Source: Paraspadella gotoi
Taxonomy: Eukaryota; Chaetognatha
DNA length: 64,000 nucleotides
Reading direction: 5' to 3'
Assembly (NCBI GenBank): GCA_051294375.1
Contig: CM119264.1
Coordinates: 31,353,115 to 31,417,114 of the forward strand
Part shown: positions 9,956 to 21,560 of the stretch, in pieces
How the letters are laid out: each line of letters begins with the position of its first letter
How positions within the stretch are numbered: the stretch's first letter is position 1
Program-made: the position numbers and the translations under genes
Notes under the pieces: model-generated
The model's database searches: none
What the model saw: the letters and a program-made list of their open reading frames with translations, nothing else
Told to the model about the DNA's origin: nothing

Positions 9956-12771
9956 TTGTGTGTTTTTCCCACTCAACATTGGTACGTGACCCACACAAAG
10001 GGGGTATACCTCGAGAGGGGCGGAGGTTAAGAGGTAATTCGAAAGGCGAGGGACAGTCCTATGGATACTCGAGTGCAGTCCTCTCAGGAATGAGGCGAGT
10101 CGTGGAACATGGGATCGCGGATCTCTACATCGATCAGTGCTCAGCGTTCTCTACATCACATCATCTCTGCATTAACGATCTCTGCTCGTCTGCTCTCTCT
10201 CTCGCGAGGTCTCCTCAGGTCAATGCTCATCTCTCTGCTCCGCCGGCCCCGCTGATAAAAAGAGAGGAGGAATAACAATGCATAAGATGATGTTTCTCCC
10301 GCTTTTCCAGATTGTCTGTTTTTTTCCCAACAAAGAATGTCTTTCTCATTTTTTTTGCGAGAAGAGTCGAGGGTCTCTTCATTGGCCCTTGCCTTTGCGA
10401 TTCAGGAAAGAAGAAAGAGAGCCCAAGGTGAGTTCATATGGAGCGTCACTGTTTCACCCCGCCGCACAGGAAAAGGGCCATTTCGCCCAAAAGTAGTTAG
10501 AGCCACAGGCCGACACTGGCGAAGCACCTCCGAAATGATGGTCAAGAGCCCCCCGGCGCGTTTCTACGAGACCAGTGCGGTTGATAGCATATTGTACTCG
10601 ACCGAGAAGCGGTGGCAAAAACTAGTCACAGGTCGAGCGAGAGAGCAATGGGCACGACGGGAGGCAGCAAGAGAGGCGGCAGATCACGAGGGACACGCGA
10701 GTCGGAGGGGTGCGAAGGGCGTACCGTCCTCCGGAACAAACCGCCGGAGGAACAAGTCGAACCACACCCACGTTTGTCAGCTGCGGTTCGGAAGACCGGA
10801 GGAAAGATGGGGCGTAATCTCCGACGAGCCTCCACACAGACCGCGAGATGCTATGAACACAAAGCATAGAAATATATAGAAAGGAGAGTTAGATGGGATG
10901 GAGACAGCACTGACACACGCGGCACCGAAGAGCGCCGTAGGCCAAACGGCAGGAGAGGAAGAGATGTAAGAGGGTGCGTAGGTGGAAGAGAGGCCTCCAG
11001 AACGCGAAAACTGGGAGAGGGAGAGAAGGAAAAAGAAGAGAAAAAGTTAGGAAGATTGTTTTCGACGTTATGGTTTAACTTTGAAAAAAGAATGAGTTTG
11101 CGCGAAGAGCGTCCAAATGCACGCACCTAGCCTCAGAGCGTATGTTTTGTATTTACAGAGAATTTTTAGTCGAAGGCATCTATTTGTACTCGGGCAAAAA
11201 AACCTTGCAGTTTGCGAAGATCATAAAGCACAATGAGGTCTCTTAGAGTATTTTTTTTTCTGCTTGGGCGCAGGAGCGAGCTTCTTTAATTAGACGACTC
11301 ATTGCGTTTTAACGAAATAGCTACCATTCTTATGCCCAAAAATCAAAAATATTTTGATGTAAATAATGGTAAAAGCACAACAAACACAATAAATTACAAC
11401 ATTAAATTTTACATGCACGCGCACATAACCTCTTTCAGTCAGTTCAAAAGCATGCTTCGAGCTGGAAGGAAAAAGGGCAATAAAAGGCAGCTTATGTCCA
11501 AGTCGGAATGAACGTTGAAGCGGCAATATTGCAAAAGAAGTTGGATGATATCGTTATAAACGAAATGATTTAAAGTTGAGGCCAGAGGTAGGACTTTTAA
11601 GTAGCGCAAGCTGAACTATATACAGGAGTCTTTGAGAAATTGTTGGATTCTTAAACAAAGTTGGAAGAACGATGAAAAGTGATCTTGCAAGCTTATGATG
11701 TACAAAGTATGTGTGTAATTCAAGAAAAGAGTGAGGAGAATTAAGACACAATGGCCACTTGTACAAAGAGTTTTGTGTTAAAATTATGAATGACGAAAGG
11801 GAGGATAAGGATGATCAACCGGAACTCTGCTTTTCGAACTGCTTCACAGTTGGAGCCGCGTTGCTGAAAGGGTTGGAGGATGTCTGGGGACACATTTTCT
11901 GGGGAAAAAGAAAAAAGTTAATGTATCTCTATTAATTAGGGTACTGTAATAAGTATGGCAACACACAGTGATACAAACCGTTTATTTGTAGGATTGGACC
12001 AAAAAGATATGAAAAAAAAAGAAATTATTTTGTTGAGCGAGATGACGAGAACTAGTCAAGCGGATTTATTATTATTTAATTGACGGTTTTATAACGACAG
12101 CTCTTATACTCAAGGAGATTCGGTTTGTGTTAACGGAGGAAATTTTAGATTGTGTGACTTCAGATCTTCTCTTTCTCTTGTAGTCGAGATCGCGAGGGTT
12201 AGAAGATTTCAAAAATAAAGACATACTTTCTGGTATTCATGGAATTAGCAGAAGTCTAGAGAGAAGTAATGATGACAAATGGTGAGAGATGTAGAAGTAG
12301 AGTAGAAAAAGTGAATGAAGCAATTTGAAAAGTGAGTGGAATGAGAGTAGAAGAGACCTCCTCAAAGATGATGAATCGGTTAATCATGCATGCTTGGGTC
12401 TTCGGCATTGACGCTGAGCGTTGAATGAACCTTCGACTAGCAGCGAAGAAGGGGCTTCGAGATAGATGTTGATGCGCCCGGGTAATTCGGAACTCAGTAT
12501 GCTGGAATGACAGTGTGAATATAAGAGCGGTGAAAACAGTGCTTCCGAGGCTGGAGCGGGGTGGGCGCTGCGATTTGGTCGCAGGACGGGTGAAATTTGT
12601 GAGTGCGGAAATGGTGAGCGAGTCTAGTGCACAGAAAAATAGTGCTCTCTGGAAGAGGGAGATAGCAGAGAGGTGACGTGAAGAGTCATTACGTGATTTG
12701 AAAAGAAACTAAGGCGGATGGAGAGAGAGAGTAATCTGTACGATTTCGGGTATCACGTGTAGAGCCTCTTT
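9956..12771. other. Unrelated stretch, poor in microsatellites
   Basis: This 2.8-kb stretch has no counterpart in the other two copies of the unit. It almost lacks the GA/CT arrays that mark the rest of the window, and its first 1.1 kb is GC-richer. It may be a chimeric read end or a different locus. No protein family is recognised. 11,140-12,771 is AT-rich with only short frames. Confidence 0.5.
10337..10879 (+). CDS. Unrecognised open frame of about 180 codons, doubtful
   Basis: The longest mixed-composition open frame in the left third. It has no low-complexity bias and contains a run FYETSAVDSILY at mid-length and an R/H/E-rich second half. I recognise no domain. A second frame (10612-10869) is also open across the same GC-rich stretch, which weakens the coding case. 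It lies in the segment that may be chimeric. It could be a decayed retroelement or chance. Confidence 0.2.
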   Translation: MSFSFFLREESRVSSLALAFAIQERRKRAQGEFIWSVTVSPRRTGKGPFRPKVVRATGRHWRSTSEMMVKSPPARFYETSAVDSILYSTEKRWQKLVTGRAREQWARREAAREAADHEGHASRRGAKGVPSSGTNRRRNKSNHTHVCQLRFGRPEERWGVISDEPPHRPRDAMNTKHRNI

Positions 12772-12796
12772 NNNNNNNNNNNNNNNNNNNNNNNNN
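12772..12796. other. Assembly gap, 25 N
   Basis: Separates the unrelated stretch from the third copy of the repeated unit. Confidence 0.99.
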
Positions 12797-13029
12797 ATTA
12801 TTTTTGAGAGATCAAAAAGATAGGTTAAAAAGTTAGAGGGATAGGTTTAGGGATTAGTGTTAAGAATTAGTAGGATTAGGTTAAGGATAGGTTAAGATTT
12901 GGTAAGGATTAGGTAAGGATTAGGTAAGGATAGGTAAGATTTAGTGTTAGCTAGCATTAGGGTTAAGGATTAGGTTAAGGATAGGTTAAGGATTGATTGT
13001 TAATGTATCTCATTCCACCGAGTAGTTTG

Positions 13030-13211
13030 ATAAAGAAAAACATCGATTTGGGAAAAACAGTGCTTAATTTTATTAGACATGCATTCAACCATTTAGCTGC
13101 GTTCATTATTCAAGGCCAGGCTTTGTGAATAATGAAACCAGCTAAATTGTTTGAATGCATGGTGTCTAAATAAAATTAGGCACTGTCCCAAATCGATGTT
13201 TTTTCTTTAGG
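13030..13211. repeat. Noisy copy of the inverted repeat
   Basis: Same arms as 351-522 but with several inserted and lost bases that differ between the two arms. Errors unshared by the arms point to sequencing noise. Confidence 0.8.
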
Positions 13212-13979
13212 TTAAGGTTAAGTGTTAGCAATAGGTTAAAATAGCGTTAGGATTAGAGTTAAGGTGAAGTGATAACCGATTACAGTTTAGTTTTTAGTAT
13301 TAAAGATTAGATTAATGTAGATTAATAAGGCTTAAGCGATAGAATTAAGAATTAAGTCTAAGGTTTAATAACAAATTAAATTTGAATATTAGCATAAAAT
13401 TAAAGTTCACGAATTAAAAAACAGGAAATTGGGCGCGCAATTGAAAAAAAAAGCTCTGCTCTTTTGCTTTTTAATTGTTTTATACTTTTCTCTATCATTT
13501 CTTTTTCTCTCTCCTTCACTCATTATCTCACTTCTCTCACTTAACTTGCTCATTCCCTGTATTCATTTCTTCTTCACCCCCCTCTGCCACTTACCATCAT
13601 AACTTATTTTCGCTTCTCTTCTTGGGTCCGCCCCCAATCTAACGAGGGAAGGAGAGGGAGAGGAGATACGAGCAGATCAGGAGAGGGGGAGAGAGAGAGG
13701 AGAGGAAAGAGAGAAGAGAGGATGAGATGAAGAGAGAGAGAGAGGAGGGGGAGAGATAGAGAGGATAGAGAGAGAGGAGCAGAGAGCAGAGAGAGATGAG
13801 AGAAGCGGACGAGGAGAGAGAGAAGAAATAAATCCGCCCCACTCATCGCGGGATCTCCATTCAAAGATTACTCAAGGCAAAAAACATGGTAAAAGGAATA
13901 AGTTGGAAAAGAAATGAAGAGAGAGAGAGACAGAGGAGGGAATAGAGACCAGAGAATAGAGCAGAGAGAGAGAGAAAGA

Positions 13980-14024
<45 letters not shown>

Positions 14025-15614
14025 CATGCACCTTTATATTATGTTTTAAAGTATTTTGATAACGAAACAACAAAAAGAAACCAAAACATATAATATAATA
14101 TAATATAATATAATATAAATAATTAAATCATACCAATTTGAACATCAAAACGAAAAGAAATGCCAACGTTGATAGACTAAAAGTTTCAGACGATGAAAAG
14201 AATAAAAAAAGGGGTAAAAGACCAAAGAAGTACAGATGGGAGAAGAGAATGGAAGAAACAGATGGATAACAGATGACGAGAACAGATGTGAAAAACAGAT
14301 GGGATGTTCAAATTGGGAGTACAGATTGAGGAACAGATGGGAGAACAGATGAGAGTACAGGTGGAGAAACAGAAATGGAGAACGTGGTTTTTAGGAACAT
14401 AGGAAAAAGAAACAATTGCGAAGAACAGATTGGAGACCAGCTGGGAAACACAGGAAAAACAGAGGAAAAAACAGATATGTGAGAACACATGGAAGCAATA
14501 GCATGTGGACCAGATGGGCAAGAAATAGATGGGAGAACAGATGGGAAACAGTATGGCGCTAGACGGCGTAGTTAAAATTCCTAAGTTTAACTTTATATAA
14601 AATTCTAAAATGGAGAACGAACAACATTATACTTATGAACATTATGTAATTAAAAAAAACATTTCTTAATAAATTTTACAAATTTTACCACCTCGCAGTA
14701 GGACCATTACATGTGTATACTCTGCTACAAACCAAAAAATTGTTTAAAATTCAAAAACAGTTTTGTTCTTATAGATTTTTTTTGCAGATTATGGATTTCC
14801 GTCCATTAAAAAGCTATGATAAAAAGAAAGATATAACTCTTTTACGTAAAAATTTCCTTCATATAAGTGCAGCAAAAAATTAGATAAAAAGCTACTATTT
14901 TAAGCTGAAAAATTAACTTTATATATTAAAATGATATAGTTTTTAATTTTTTAAACCCACTTAATGAAATAATTTTTAAAAAAATTGAATTATATTTTCT
15001 TTATCCAAACTTTTGGAACGAGGAATTCAAATCTGCAAATCAAAAATAAGAAAAGCCTATTTTGAAATTTTCGATTTATAAAGGATAGTACTATATATAA
15101 ATATAGCCTACTGCGAAAATTAAAAAACCAATAACAAATTTAATTGCTTTTTTGTTACAAATTAATTCACTGATGGTATTTTGTTCATAATTGACTTTTA
15201 GAATTTCGTATCTGCTAACTTTCACTACGCCTTAATGCGGGTAGCAGATTGAGGAATAGATAGTGAGCGATATCGTGTTTTAAATTGAAAGATATTTGCA
15301 TGAAGCGAAATTATGCGGTTGAAACGATGGGTGAGAGATAACTCATTAAGGGAACAGATGGACCGGGACACAGCAGATGATTGATTAAGGAAAAGAAGAG
15401 GAGGGAATTAATTAGAAGGAGGAGAACGGCAAGGAGTAGTGATGAGAGGAGGAGACGAAAGGCAGGATGAGATAAAAGATTACAAACATTTATATGCATA
15501 AATGATTTTGTTGCAGATGGTCCTAGTCGTCGTGCGTCGTGTCGTCGTCGCGTCGTTTGGAATCGATGAAAAAAAATCATCCAGACCGAAAAAGAGTAGA
15601 CGAGTCGCGAATTT

Positions 15615-15619
15615 TGAGA

Positions 15620-15700
<81 letters not shown>

Positions 15701-16130
15701 GAGAAGAGAGAGAGAACAAGAGAAGAGAGAGAGTAGAGAGAGAGAGAAAGACTGAGAGAGGAGAGAGAGAGAGAAGACGGAGAGAGACGAAGAGAGAGAG
15801 AGAGAGAGATATGGAGACTAGAGAAGGTAGTAGAGAGAGTGAGAAAGACAGAGAGAGAGACGAGAAGAGGAGAGAGAGATAGAGAAGAGAGAGAAGAGAG
15901 TCGAGAGAGAAGAAAGACTGAGGAGAGAGTAGAGAGAGAGAGAGAAGAGAGAAAAAAGAGAAAGACTGAGAAAGGAGAGAGAGTTGAGAGAGAGAGAAGA
16001 GAGAGAGGAGAGAGAGAGAGAGAGAAGAGAGAGAAAGAATGGGAGAGAAGAGAGAGAGTAGAGGTAAGAAAAGAGAAAGGCTGAGAGAGAAGAGAGAAGA
16101 GAGAGCGGGCGAAAGAGAGAGAGAGATAGG
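15615..16130. repeat. Long GA-rich microsatellite array
   Basis: About 500 bases of GAGA with AAG and GAC interruptions. The 311-codon SLSL frame on the minus strand is a product of this array. Confidence 0.95.
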
Positions 16131-16510
16131 AAGAGGAGAGTGAGCGGTAAACGTTTCATTTTTCGCTCTTATTACTTTTGCCCGAATTTCGATTTTCTTT
16201 TTTAGTCCGACAGACAGACAGAAAGACAGACAGAAAAGCAAAACGGGAATAGACAGGCTGATTTTCTGAAAAAAACGTTTAAAAGGAGAAAGAGAGAAAA
16301 GATCTTGAAAGAACGAGACACGGCGTTTAAGTGACCACGGCGCCGTGGCCAATGACAAGCCGTGGCAATGACACGTTGAGGCATCCCGCAATGGACTTCC
16401 ATGGCGCCGTTGCAATAAGACCGGGTTGGCAACGTTGCAACCAATTCAGATATCAAAGGCCAAAAAGCGAAGGCGAGAAATCTCTCTCACTTTCCCTGAT
16501 TTTTTTTGAT

Positions 16511-17125
16511 AATTGGACGAAAGAGGAGGGGGAGAGAGGGAAGAAGAAGGGAGGAAAGAAAGGGCAGGAAGAAATGAAGAGGAGAAGGAAAGAAAAGAGG
16601 AGGAAAGGGAGGAAAGAAAGAGGAAGAGGAGAGAAAGAAAGAGAGGAGAGAAAGGAAAAGAGAGGAGAGAGGGAGAGAAAGAGGAGAAGAAGAAAGAAGA
16701 GCGAGGAAGAGAAGCGAGAGAAGAGGAGGAAAAGTTGTAGGAAGAAGAAGAGAGGGAGAAAGGAGAAGAAGAGGAGGAGGAAAGAGCAGGGATAGAGGGG
16801 GAAGGGAGGAGGAAGAAGAGATGAGAGAGGAGGAAGGAGGAGAGGAAGAGAAAAAAAAGAGGAAGAAGAAAAGGAGGAGGAAGAGGAGGAAGAAGAAGAG
16901 GAGGAGGAAAGAGGGAGGAAGGGTAGGAAGATGAAGAGGAGGAGAAAGAAGAGGAGGAAGAAGAGGCGGAAAGAGGCAGGAAGAGGGGGAAAGGGAGGAA
17001 GGGAGGAAGAAGATGAGAATGAGGAAAGTGGGAGGCAGAGGAGAAAAGGGAGGAAGAAGAAGAAGAGGAAGAGGAAGAAGAGGAAGAAAGGGAGGAAGAA
17101 TACGAGGAGGAAAGGAGGGGTGACA
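16511..17125. repeat. Purine-only tract, copy of 4465-4995
   Basis: GGAAGA/GGAGGA-type sequence over about 600 bases, followed by the same AT-rich block as 4996-5330. Confidence 0.92.
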
Positions 17126-17446
17126 GAGAAAAATTAACTTAAAAAATGATAAAGATAATTAATTAAAATTATTTTTAATAAATATCAATTATTTTTATTG
17201 ATTTAATTTATCTCAAGGGGTTTTAAGTGTGACTCAGTCTTTCTTTGAGTTAAATCAAAATATTTCGATATGATAATTAATATAATGTAAGAGGTGATTG
17301 AAAGTGATGAAGCAATTTAATGTGATGTAGTCATGAATGACTTGATGCGGTGATTTGGTTTTTGCATGTGATGTAGTGATTGAACGGTGGCCTTCGATGA
17401 GGACGGTGAAATTGTGAGGAAATGGATTGGAAAGAAATCCCGGGAA

Positions 17447-17477
<31 letters not shown>

Positions 17478-17596
17478 NNNNNNNNNNNNNNNNNNNNNNN
17501 NNNNNNNNNNNNNNNNNNNNNNNNNNNNNNNNNNNNNNNNNNNNNNNNNNNNNNNNNNNNNNNNNNNNNNNNNNNNNNNNNNNNNNNNNNNNNNNN
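17478..17596. other. Assembly gap, 119 N
   Basis: Lies in a GA run on the left and exits into CT-rich sequence on the right. The change from GA to CT strand bias across the gap may reflect an inverted or misjoined read. Confidence 0.99.
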
Positions 17597-17617
17597 CCCC
17601 AATTCTCTCTCTATGAT

Positions 17618-17651
<34 letters not shown>

Positions 17652-19107
17652 CGCTCCTCATCTCTCCTTCTGTCTCTCCCTCTTTTCTCCTCTTCTCTCT
17701 GCGAGGAGGGGTAAGCGAAGGTAAGGTAGTTATGGAAAGGAGGAAAGGAAAGGAGGCAGTTATGGAAAGGGAGGAGGGGTAAGCGAAGGTAAGGTAGTTA
17801 TGGAAAGGAGTCGACGCCAAGAAAGGTCATCCAAGCGAGAGGGAAAGGTCGGCTCGAGGTAAGTCGAGTTAAAGGTCATATATACGAAAAAACGGGAAAG
17901 CGGAGACTTACTCGAAAATCTTTTGACTTTTCCTTGATTTTTTTTATCCATGTCTTTTTTTTTGGCGGGAAAAAGAGAATTCATATTTTGGAGAGAGATA
18001 TACTGTTAGTGAACGAATTTTGTGTATGTATATACAATACATTTGTATACATATCAGTATACAAGGTGATAGACAGACGCGGGTCTATTACCCCCTCCTT
18101 CTCATTCACCTCCTCTTCATCCTGCTCCCAGGGATTCGGGGCCGCGTTCACGAGATTCAGTTCACCTTTCTCTCTCTTCTCCTACTAGTTTCTCTCCCTT
18201 TTTTTACCCTCATGATTGTCGCCGTATAGATTTTCCTGCCGTCAATATATATTTTCCCGCATTCTCGTGACTTTACTTTCGGTTAGGATACCTTTTCAGA
18301 GCATATATATAAAATACATTTGTAGCTGAGTAATCTTTGGTTAATTTCGACTTGGTTTTTTAAAATCATTTGCATATTGTAGCAGTCTAGATTATTTTTT
18401 ATGACTATCGATTCTTCCTTCTTAGAAGTGAAAGATTATTATTTTAACATAATACACATTTTCTTACGGTGACGGAATAGATAGATAGTTGCTCGACTAA
18501 TATGATAACTGTCCTACGTCAAGTTCAAGTTTCTCCTGAATTTCACATTTCGTCATTGTCATTTTCCCTGGTTCGATTTAGCCGTAAAGGAAAGAGGGAA
18601 AACGGGAGAAAATTAGTATCTGAGTTATTTTTATTTTTATCTTTCGAACGTCGTGGGAGCCCAAGTTGAGTTGCTTCGCGAGCAGCGGACCAAAACGTCT
18701 TTAGCAAGTTGGAAGTTTATATTTTAAGCTCATTTTAATGTCACCTTTTATATTTTTAAATTCGAAATTAAATTCATAATTTGTAGCCTCGATTTCATGT
18801 GAAGAAAACATTGAAAATCCGATCCTCGTCATATTGAATTGTTGATGATTGATGAATGAATTTACAAAATCCTTCCTAATTCTGAACCGTCCTTTCTCGA
18901 AACCAAAGTCAGACAACGATTATCAAAACAAATTGTTCGAACCACAAACTAGTTATGATATAGAAGGAAGGATAAAAATTATAAATGAAATTATATGTAA
19001 AAATTGAGCAGTAAAAACGACAAAAAAGTTTTAGGAAAAAAAATTCATATAAAAAACGTTTTTTTCCCAGTAGACCTTAGAATGATGGTAATGCCAACCC
19101 ACTTGTC

Positions 19108-19157
<50 letters not shown>
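19108..19157. repeat. (CT)n microsatellite
   Basis: Pure CT run in clean sequence. It marks the point where the window stops being duplicated. Confidence 0.97.
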
Positions 19158-19159
<2 letters not shown>

Positions 19160-19759
19160 GGACTCTCTTTCTCCTTTTTCTCTTTTCGCATTTGTTAAAT
19201 GGCTAGGGCCTGACACCATAAGCAAATGACATCAAGGTAAACTCTCTCTCTCTGTGTTTGTTTGACTGTTCGTCTGTTCGTCTCTGTGCCTCGCTTTTTC
19301 TTTTTTTCATTCAACTGATGGATAACCCTTAAAGACATCATGATCACTTAAAGTTCTCTCTCTCTCTTTCTTTCTCTCTCCCTCTCCCACATTCGACTCA
19401 GACACTTAGTTTGATGACTCGGTGTTGATCTTCTGAGAATTGCGCGGTTCTTTTTAAAAGTTCCCAAACTCAATTTAGTGATCAGAAAATTAGGAGCTTT
19501 TTCAAAGACCCTTTTTCTCTGAGCAAACAACTTTTTAACTTTCGAAACAACTTAAATGTCATTACATCCTTAGATGTCATTAGATCTCATTAGATGTCAT
19601 TACTTCCCAAGTTTTATCTTCGATTTTAGTCCTCATTGTTTAACAGTACAGATATGGTCAAAAAACGTTTAATAGTTTTATTTTGTTATTTGAAGGAAAA
19701 CAATATTTTTTAGGACAACCATTTTTTTCCAGCACTACTTCTATGTGACAAGGAAGAAA

Positions 19760-20327
19760 GTCATAGAGGCTGCACAAATATGAAGGGATCAGCTCCCGCC
19801 AAATGCATTTTATAATTTTTTTGATTTTGCCAACTGTCAGAGTATTGAACTATAAATTTTTTTTATTTTTGACTAAACATTTTTGATAATGTTGCTATCA
19901 GGCAAGTTTCCGGGCCAACCTTCAAGCTCCTTAATCCTGTTTTCATCATAAAATTTTTGGGTAGCTTTGGTTTTGTATCCAAAAGCTCCATCCTCCATAA
20001 AAAGATACCAATTTACTGTTAAACGACTGGTGACGATTCCTTTTTCTTCTCTCTACTTTTTTTAAACTGGTTTTCAGAAGCCATACAGTGTTAAATTGCG
20101 AGACTTTTTAGGTCATCGTCCTTGCTGTTTGTGGACATGCAAGGCCTCCTCCTTCCAACTGCTCGTCCAAGGTCTCCAGTTGCTTCAAATTTGTTGATAA
20201 CTCTGCAGACGGCTGTGAGAAAAAAATACAACTGTTTCGCGATCCTATATTTTAACAAACCCGCCTCCCAAAGATCAACAATTGCAGCTTTTTTGGGGGG
20301 TTTAGCTGTTTTAAAGTTTTTATACAT
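19760..20327 (-). pseudogene. Tc1-like transposase, broken
   Basis: The N-terminal part (20327 down to 20091, about 78 codons) reads as a helix-turn-helix: KKAAIVDLWEAGLLKYRIAK, then AVCRVINKFEATGDLGRAVGR, a typical paired-like DNA-binding region with a GRPR-type linker. After a frameshift and a deletion, 20010 down to about 19760 resembles the end of the DDE domain, with MEDGA followed by KTKATQKF and later WPGNLPDSN, matching the family's WPGNSPDLNPIE region. The segment that should hold the first catalytic Asp is missing, the third acidic residue's context is mutated and several stops are present. It cannot make an active enzyme. Confidence 0.85.
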
Positions 20328-20370
20328 TGTATTCTCTCTCTTTCTCTCTCTTTCTCTCCCTCAAAAAACT

Positions 20371-20490
20371 GATGTTTGAGATATGTGACTTTGATATTTT
20401 CTCTTGCTGATGAAGATTCGAAACAAAGTCGAAACATGTCCTTATAAACTTATTAAATTGTTGTTCAAAAACAAATTTTCGTTACACTCC
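20371..20490 (+). repeat. Short motif with GAAACATGTCC, shared with 41235-41320
   Basis: Contains GATTCGAAACAAAGTCGAAA followed by CATGTCCTTATAAA. A similar order (TCGAACCGAAACATGTCCG, then TATAAATAAA) occurs at about 41240-41300. Such words are common next to decayed retroelements, but no family can be named. Confidence 0.35.
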
Positions 20491-20819
20491 TTAAAGTTTT
20501 TATAATAAAAAAAATAAATAAAAAATAATTTTTATGCAATAAAAAAAATTAGATCCTTTTTTTATTTTAGCACATCTTTTAGAATATTTAGCCTAAAAAC
20601 CTTATTATAAGCTCAAATAAAAGATCTTTATCTTGGCTTCCAAATGAACCCAAGTTTCAATTAATAGGACAACAGACAAGCGAGATAGTACGGGGTTCAA
20701 AGTTTAAACTTTTTTTTTACCATATCTGTACTTTTCCATTTCATTGTGTTTTTCGTTCTGGTTCCTTCTCTCTACTTCCTCCTTTTATTTCTTAAACTTA
20801 TAATCCAATCACCAACCAT

Positions 20820-21010
20820 AATCTCTCACCATAACCTAATCCTAAACCCAAACCCTAAACGCTACTCTCTAACCCAAATCACTAACCTTATTCACAAATC
20901 AAGTCCATAACCTTAAATCAAACTAATCCCTAACTTAATACCTAACTTTAACCTCTAACCTAATCTAATCTAAATTAATCTAATCTAAATTAATCTAATC
21001 TGAATTAATC
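20820..21010 (-). repeat. Degenerate telomere-like tract, CCCTAA orientation
   Basis: Words such as AAACCCTAAACGC, CTCTAACCC and TAACCTAATC recur for about 180 bases. Orientation is opposite to the tract at 121-330. Interstitial and decayed. Confidence 0.6.
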
Positions 21011-21175
21011 TAATTCCAAATTAGTAATAAAATTCCACAATTTCATTCCTTTGTTTTTTTTTGTGCTGAACTTCTCCCTCTTTGTCTTCTTGCTACTCCT
21101 TCTCTTCCTCCTCCTCGCTCTCCTCCTTCTTTTCTTCCTCTTCTTCCTCCTCCTCATCCTCCTCCTCCCTCCCCC

Positions 21176-21189
21176 GTCGCCATGGCAAC
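21176..21189. promoter_or_regulatory. RFX-type X-box motif
   Basis: GTCGCCATGGCAAC matches the palindromic X-box GTTGCCATGGCAAC at 13 of 14 positions. It sits in a small CpG-containing island (21170-21270) within AT-rich surroundings, 24 bases from an ETS-type site. RFX factors bind such motifs at ciliary and other promoters. The match is seen; activity and the target gene are unknown. Confidence 0.5.
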
Positions 21190-21212
21190 GAGCGATGAGG
21201 AAATGGACCGAA

Positions 21213-21221
21213 ACCGGAAGT
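21213..21221 (+). promoter_or_regulatory. ETS-type site ACCGGAAGT
   Basis: Exact match to the high-affinity ETS core with flanks. Located just downstream of the X-box; together they resemble a compact TATA-less promoter. No adjacent exon is recognised. Confidence 0.4.
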
Positions 21222-21264
21222 CGAACGGGAATCGAAGGCAAAGAAATGACGAGGAAATTCTGGA

Positions 21265-21560
21265 GGTCAAGCACGTGGTTGGATCGATGGGTCAGTCACG
21301 TTGTTAGATAGTTCAGTCACGTGATTGGATCGATGGGTCACGTGGTTGGATCAATGAGTCAGTCACTTTGTTAGATAGTTCAGTAGTTATGGGTTGCATG
21401 GTTGGATCAATGGGTCAGTCACGTGGTTGGATTGATGGGTCACATGGTTTGAGTTCGAGGTCACATGGTTTGATCAATAGGTCAGTCACGTTATTACATA
21501 GGTCAGTCACGTGGTTGAATCAATGCGTCAGTTAAGTGGTCAGATTGGTCAGTCTCGTTA
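21265..21560 (+). repeat. Minisatellite with GTCACGTGGTTGGATC units
   Basis: About ten diverged units of 20-30 bases, each with GGTCA..CACGT..GGTTGGATCAATG. The units repeatedly create the palindrome CACGTG (E-box type), a by-product of the repeat. Confidence 0.85.

Larger units (their letters stand above)
12797..19250 (+). repeat. Third copy of the large repeated unit
   Basis: Follows 100-7605 in the same order: TTAGG-like array, inverted repeat (13030-13211), GA arrays, ATAAT pentamers, 12-bp minisatellite, AT-rich segment, GTC run, GA array, purine tract, a gap where copy 1 has 5460-6000, then AT-rich sequence. Many one-base indels up to about 17.5 kb. From about 19,100 the sequence is clean and continues into single-copy DNA, so this is probably the real location of the unit. 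Confidence 0.88.
19649..20728 (-). mobile_element. Tc1-like DNA transposon relic with terminal inverted repeats
   Basis: The ends are inverted repeats: CAGATATGGTCAAAAAACG on the left and the complement of CAGATATGGTAAAAAAAAAG on the right. Each end is flanked by TA (19647-19648 and 20729-20730), the target duplication expected of the Tc1/mariner superfamily. The interior carries a minus-strand transposase pseudogene. At about 1.08 kb it is shorter than a usual 1.3-1.7-kb element, which fits an internal deletion. A CT-rich run (20331-20360) lies between the right terminus and the start of the transposase. Confidence 0.88.

Noticed and set aside
950-16415. Many long S/L-rich or R/E-rich open frames (for example 15480-16415 minus, 311 codons)
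   Set aside because: They are translations of (GA)n/(CT)n and purine tracts; no domain, no conserved frame between the copies.
100-19250. A biological tandem duplication of a 7-12-kb unit
   Set aside because: Indel-dominated differences, breaks at 25-N gaps and a backward join at 7606-7631 fit assembly error better.
20122-20379. Plus-strand 85-codon frame at 20.1-20.4 kb
   Set aside because: Shadow of the minus-strand Tc1 transposase helix-turn-helix.
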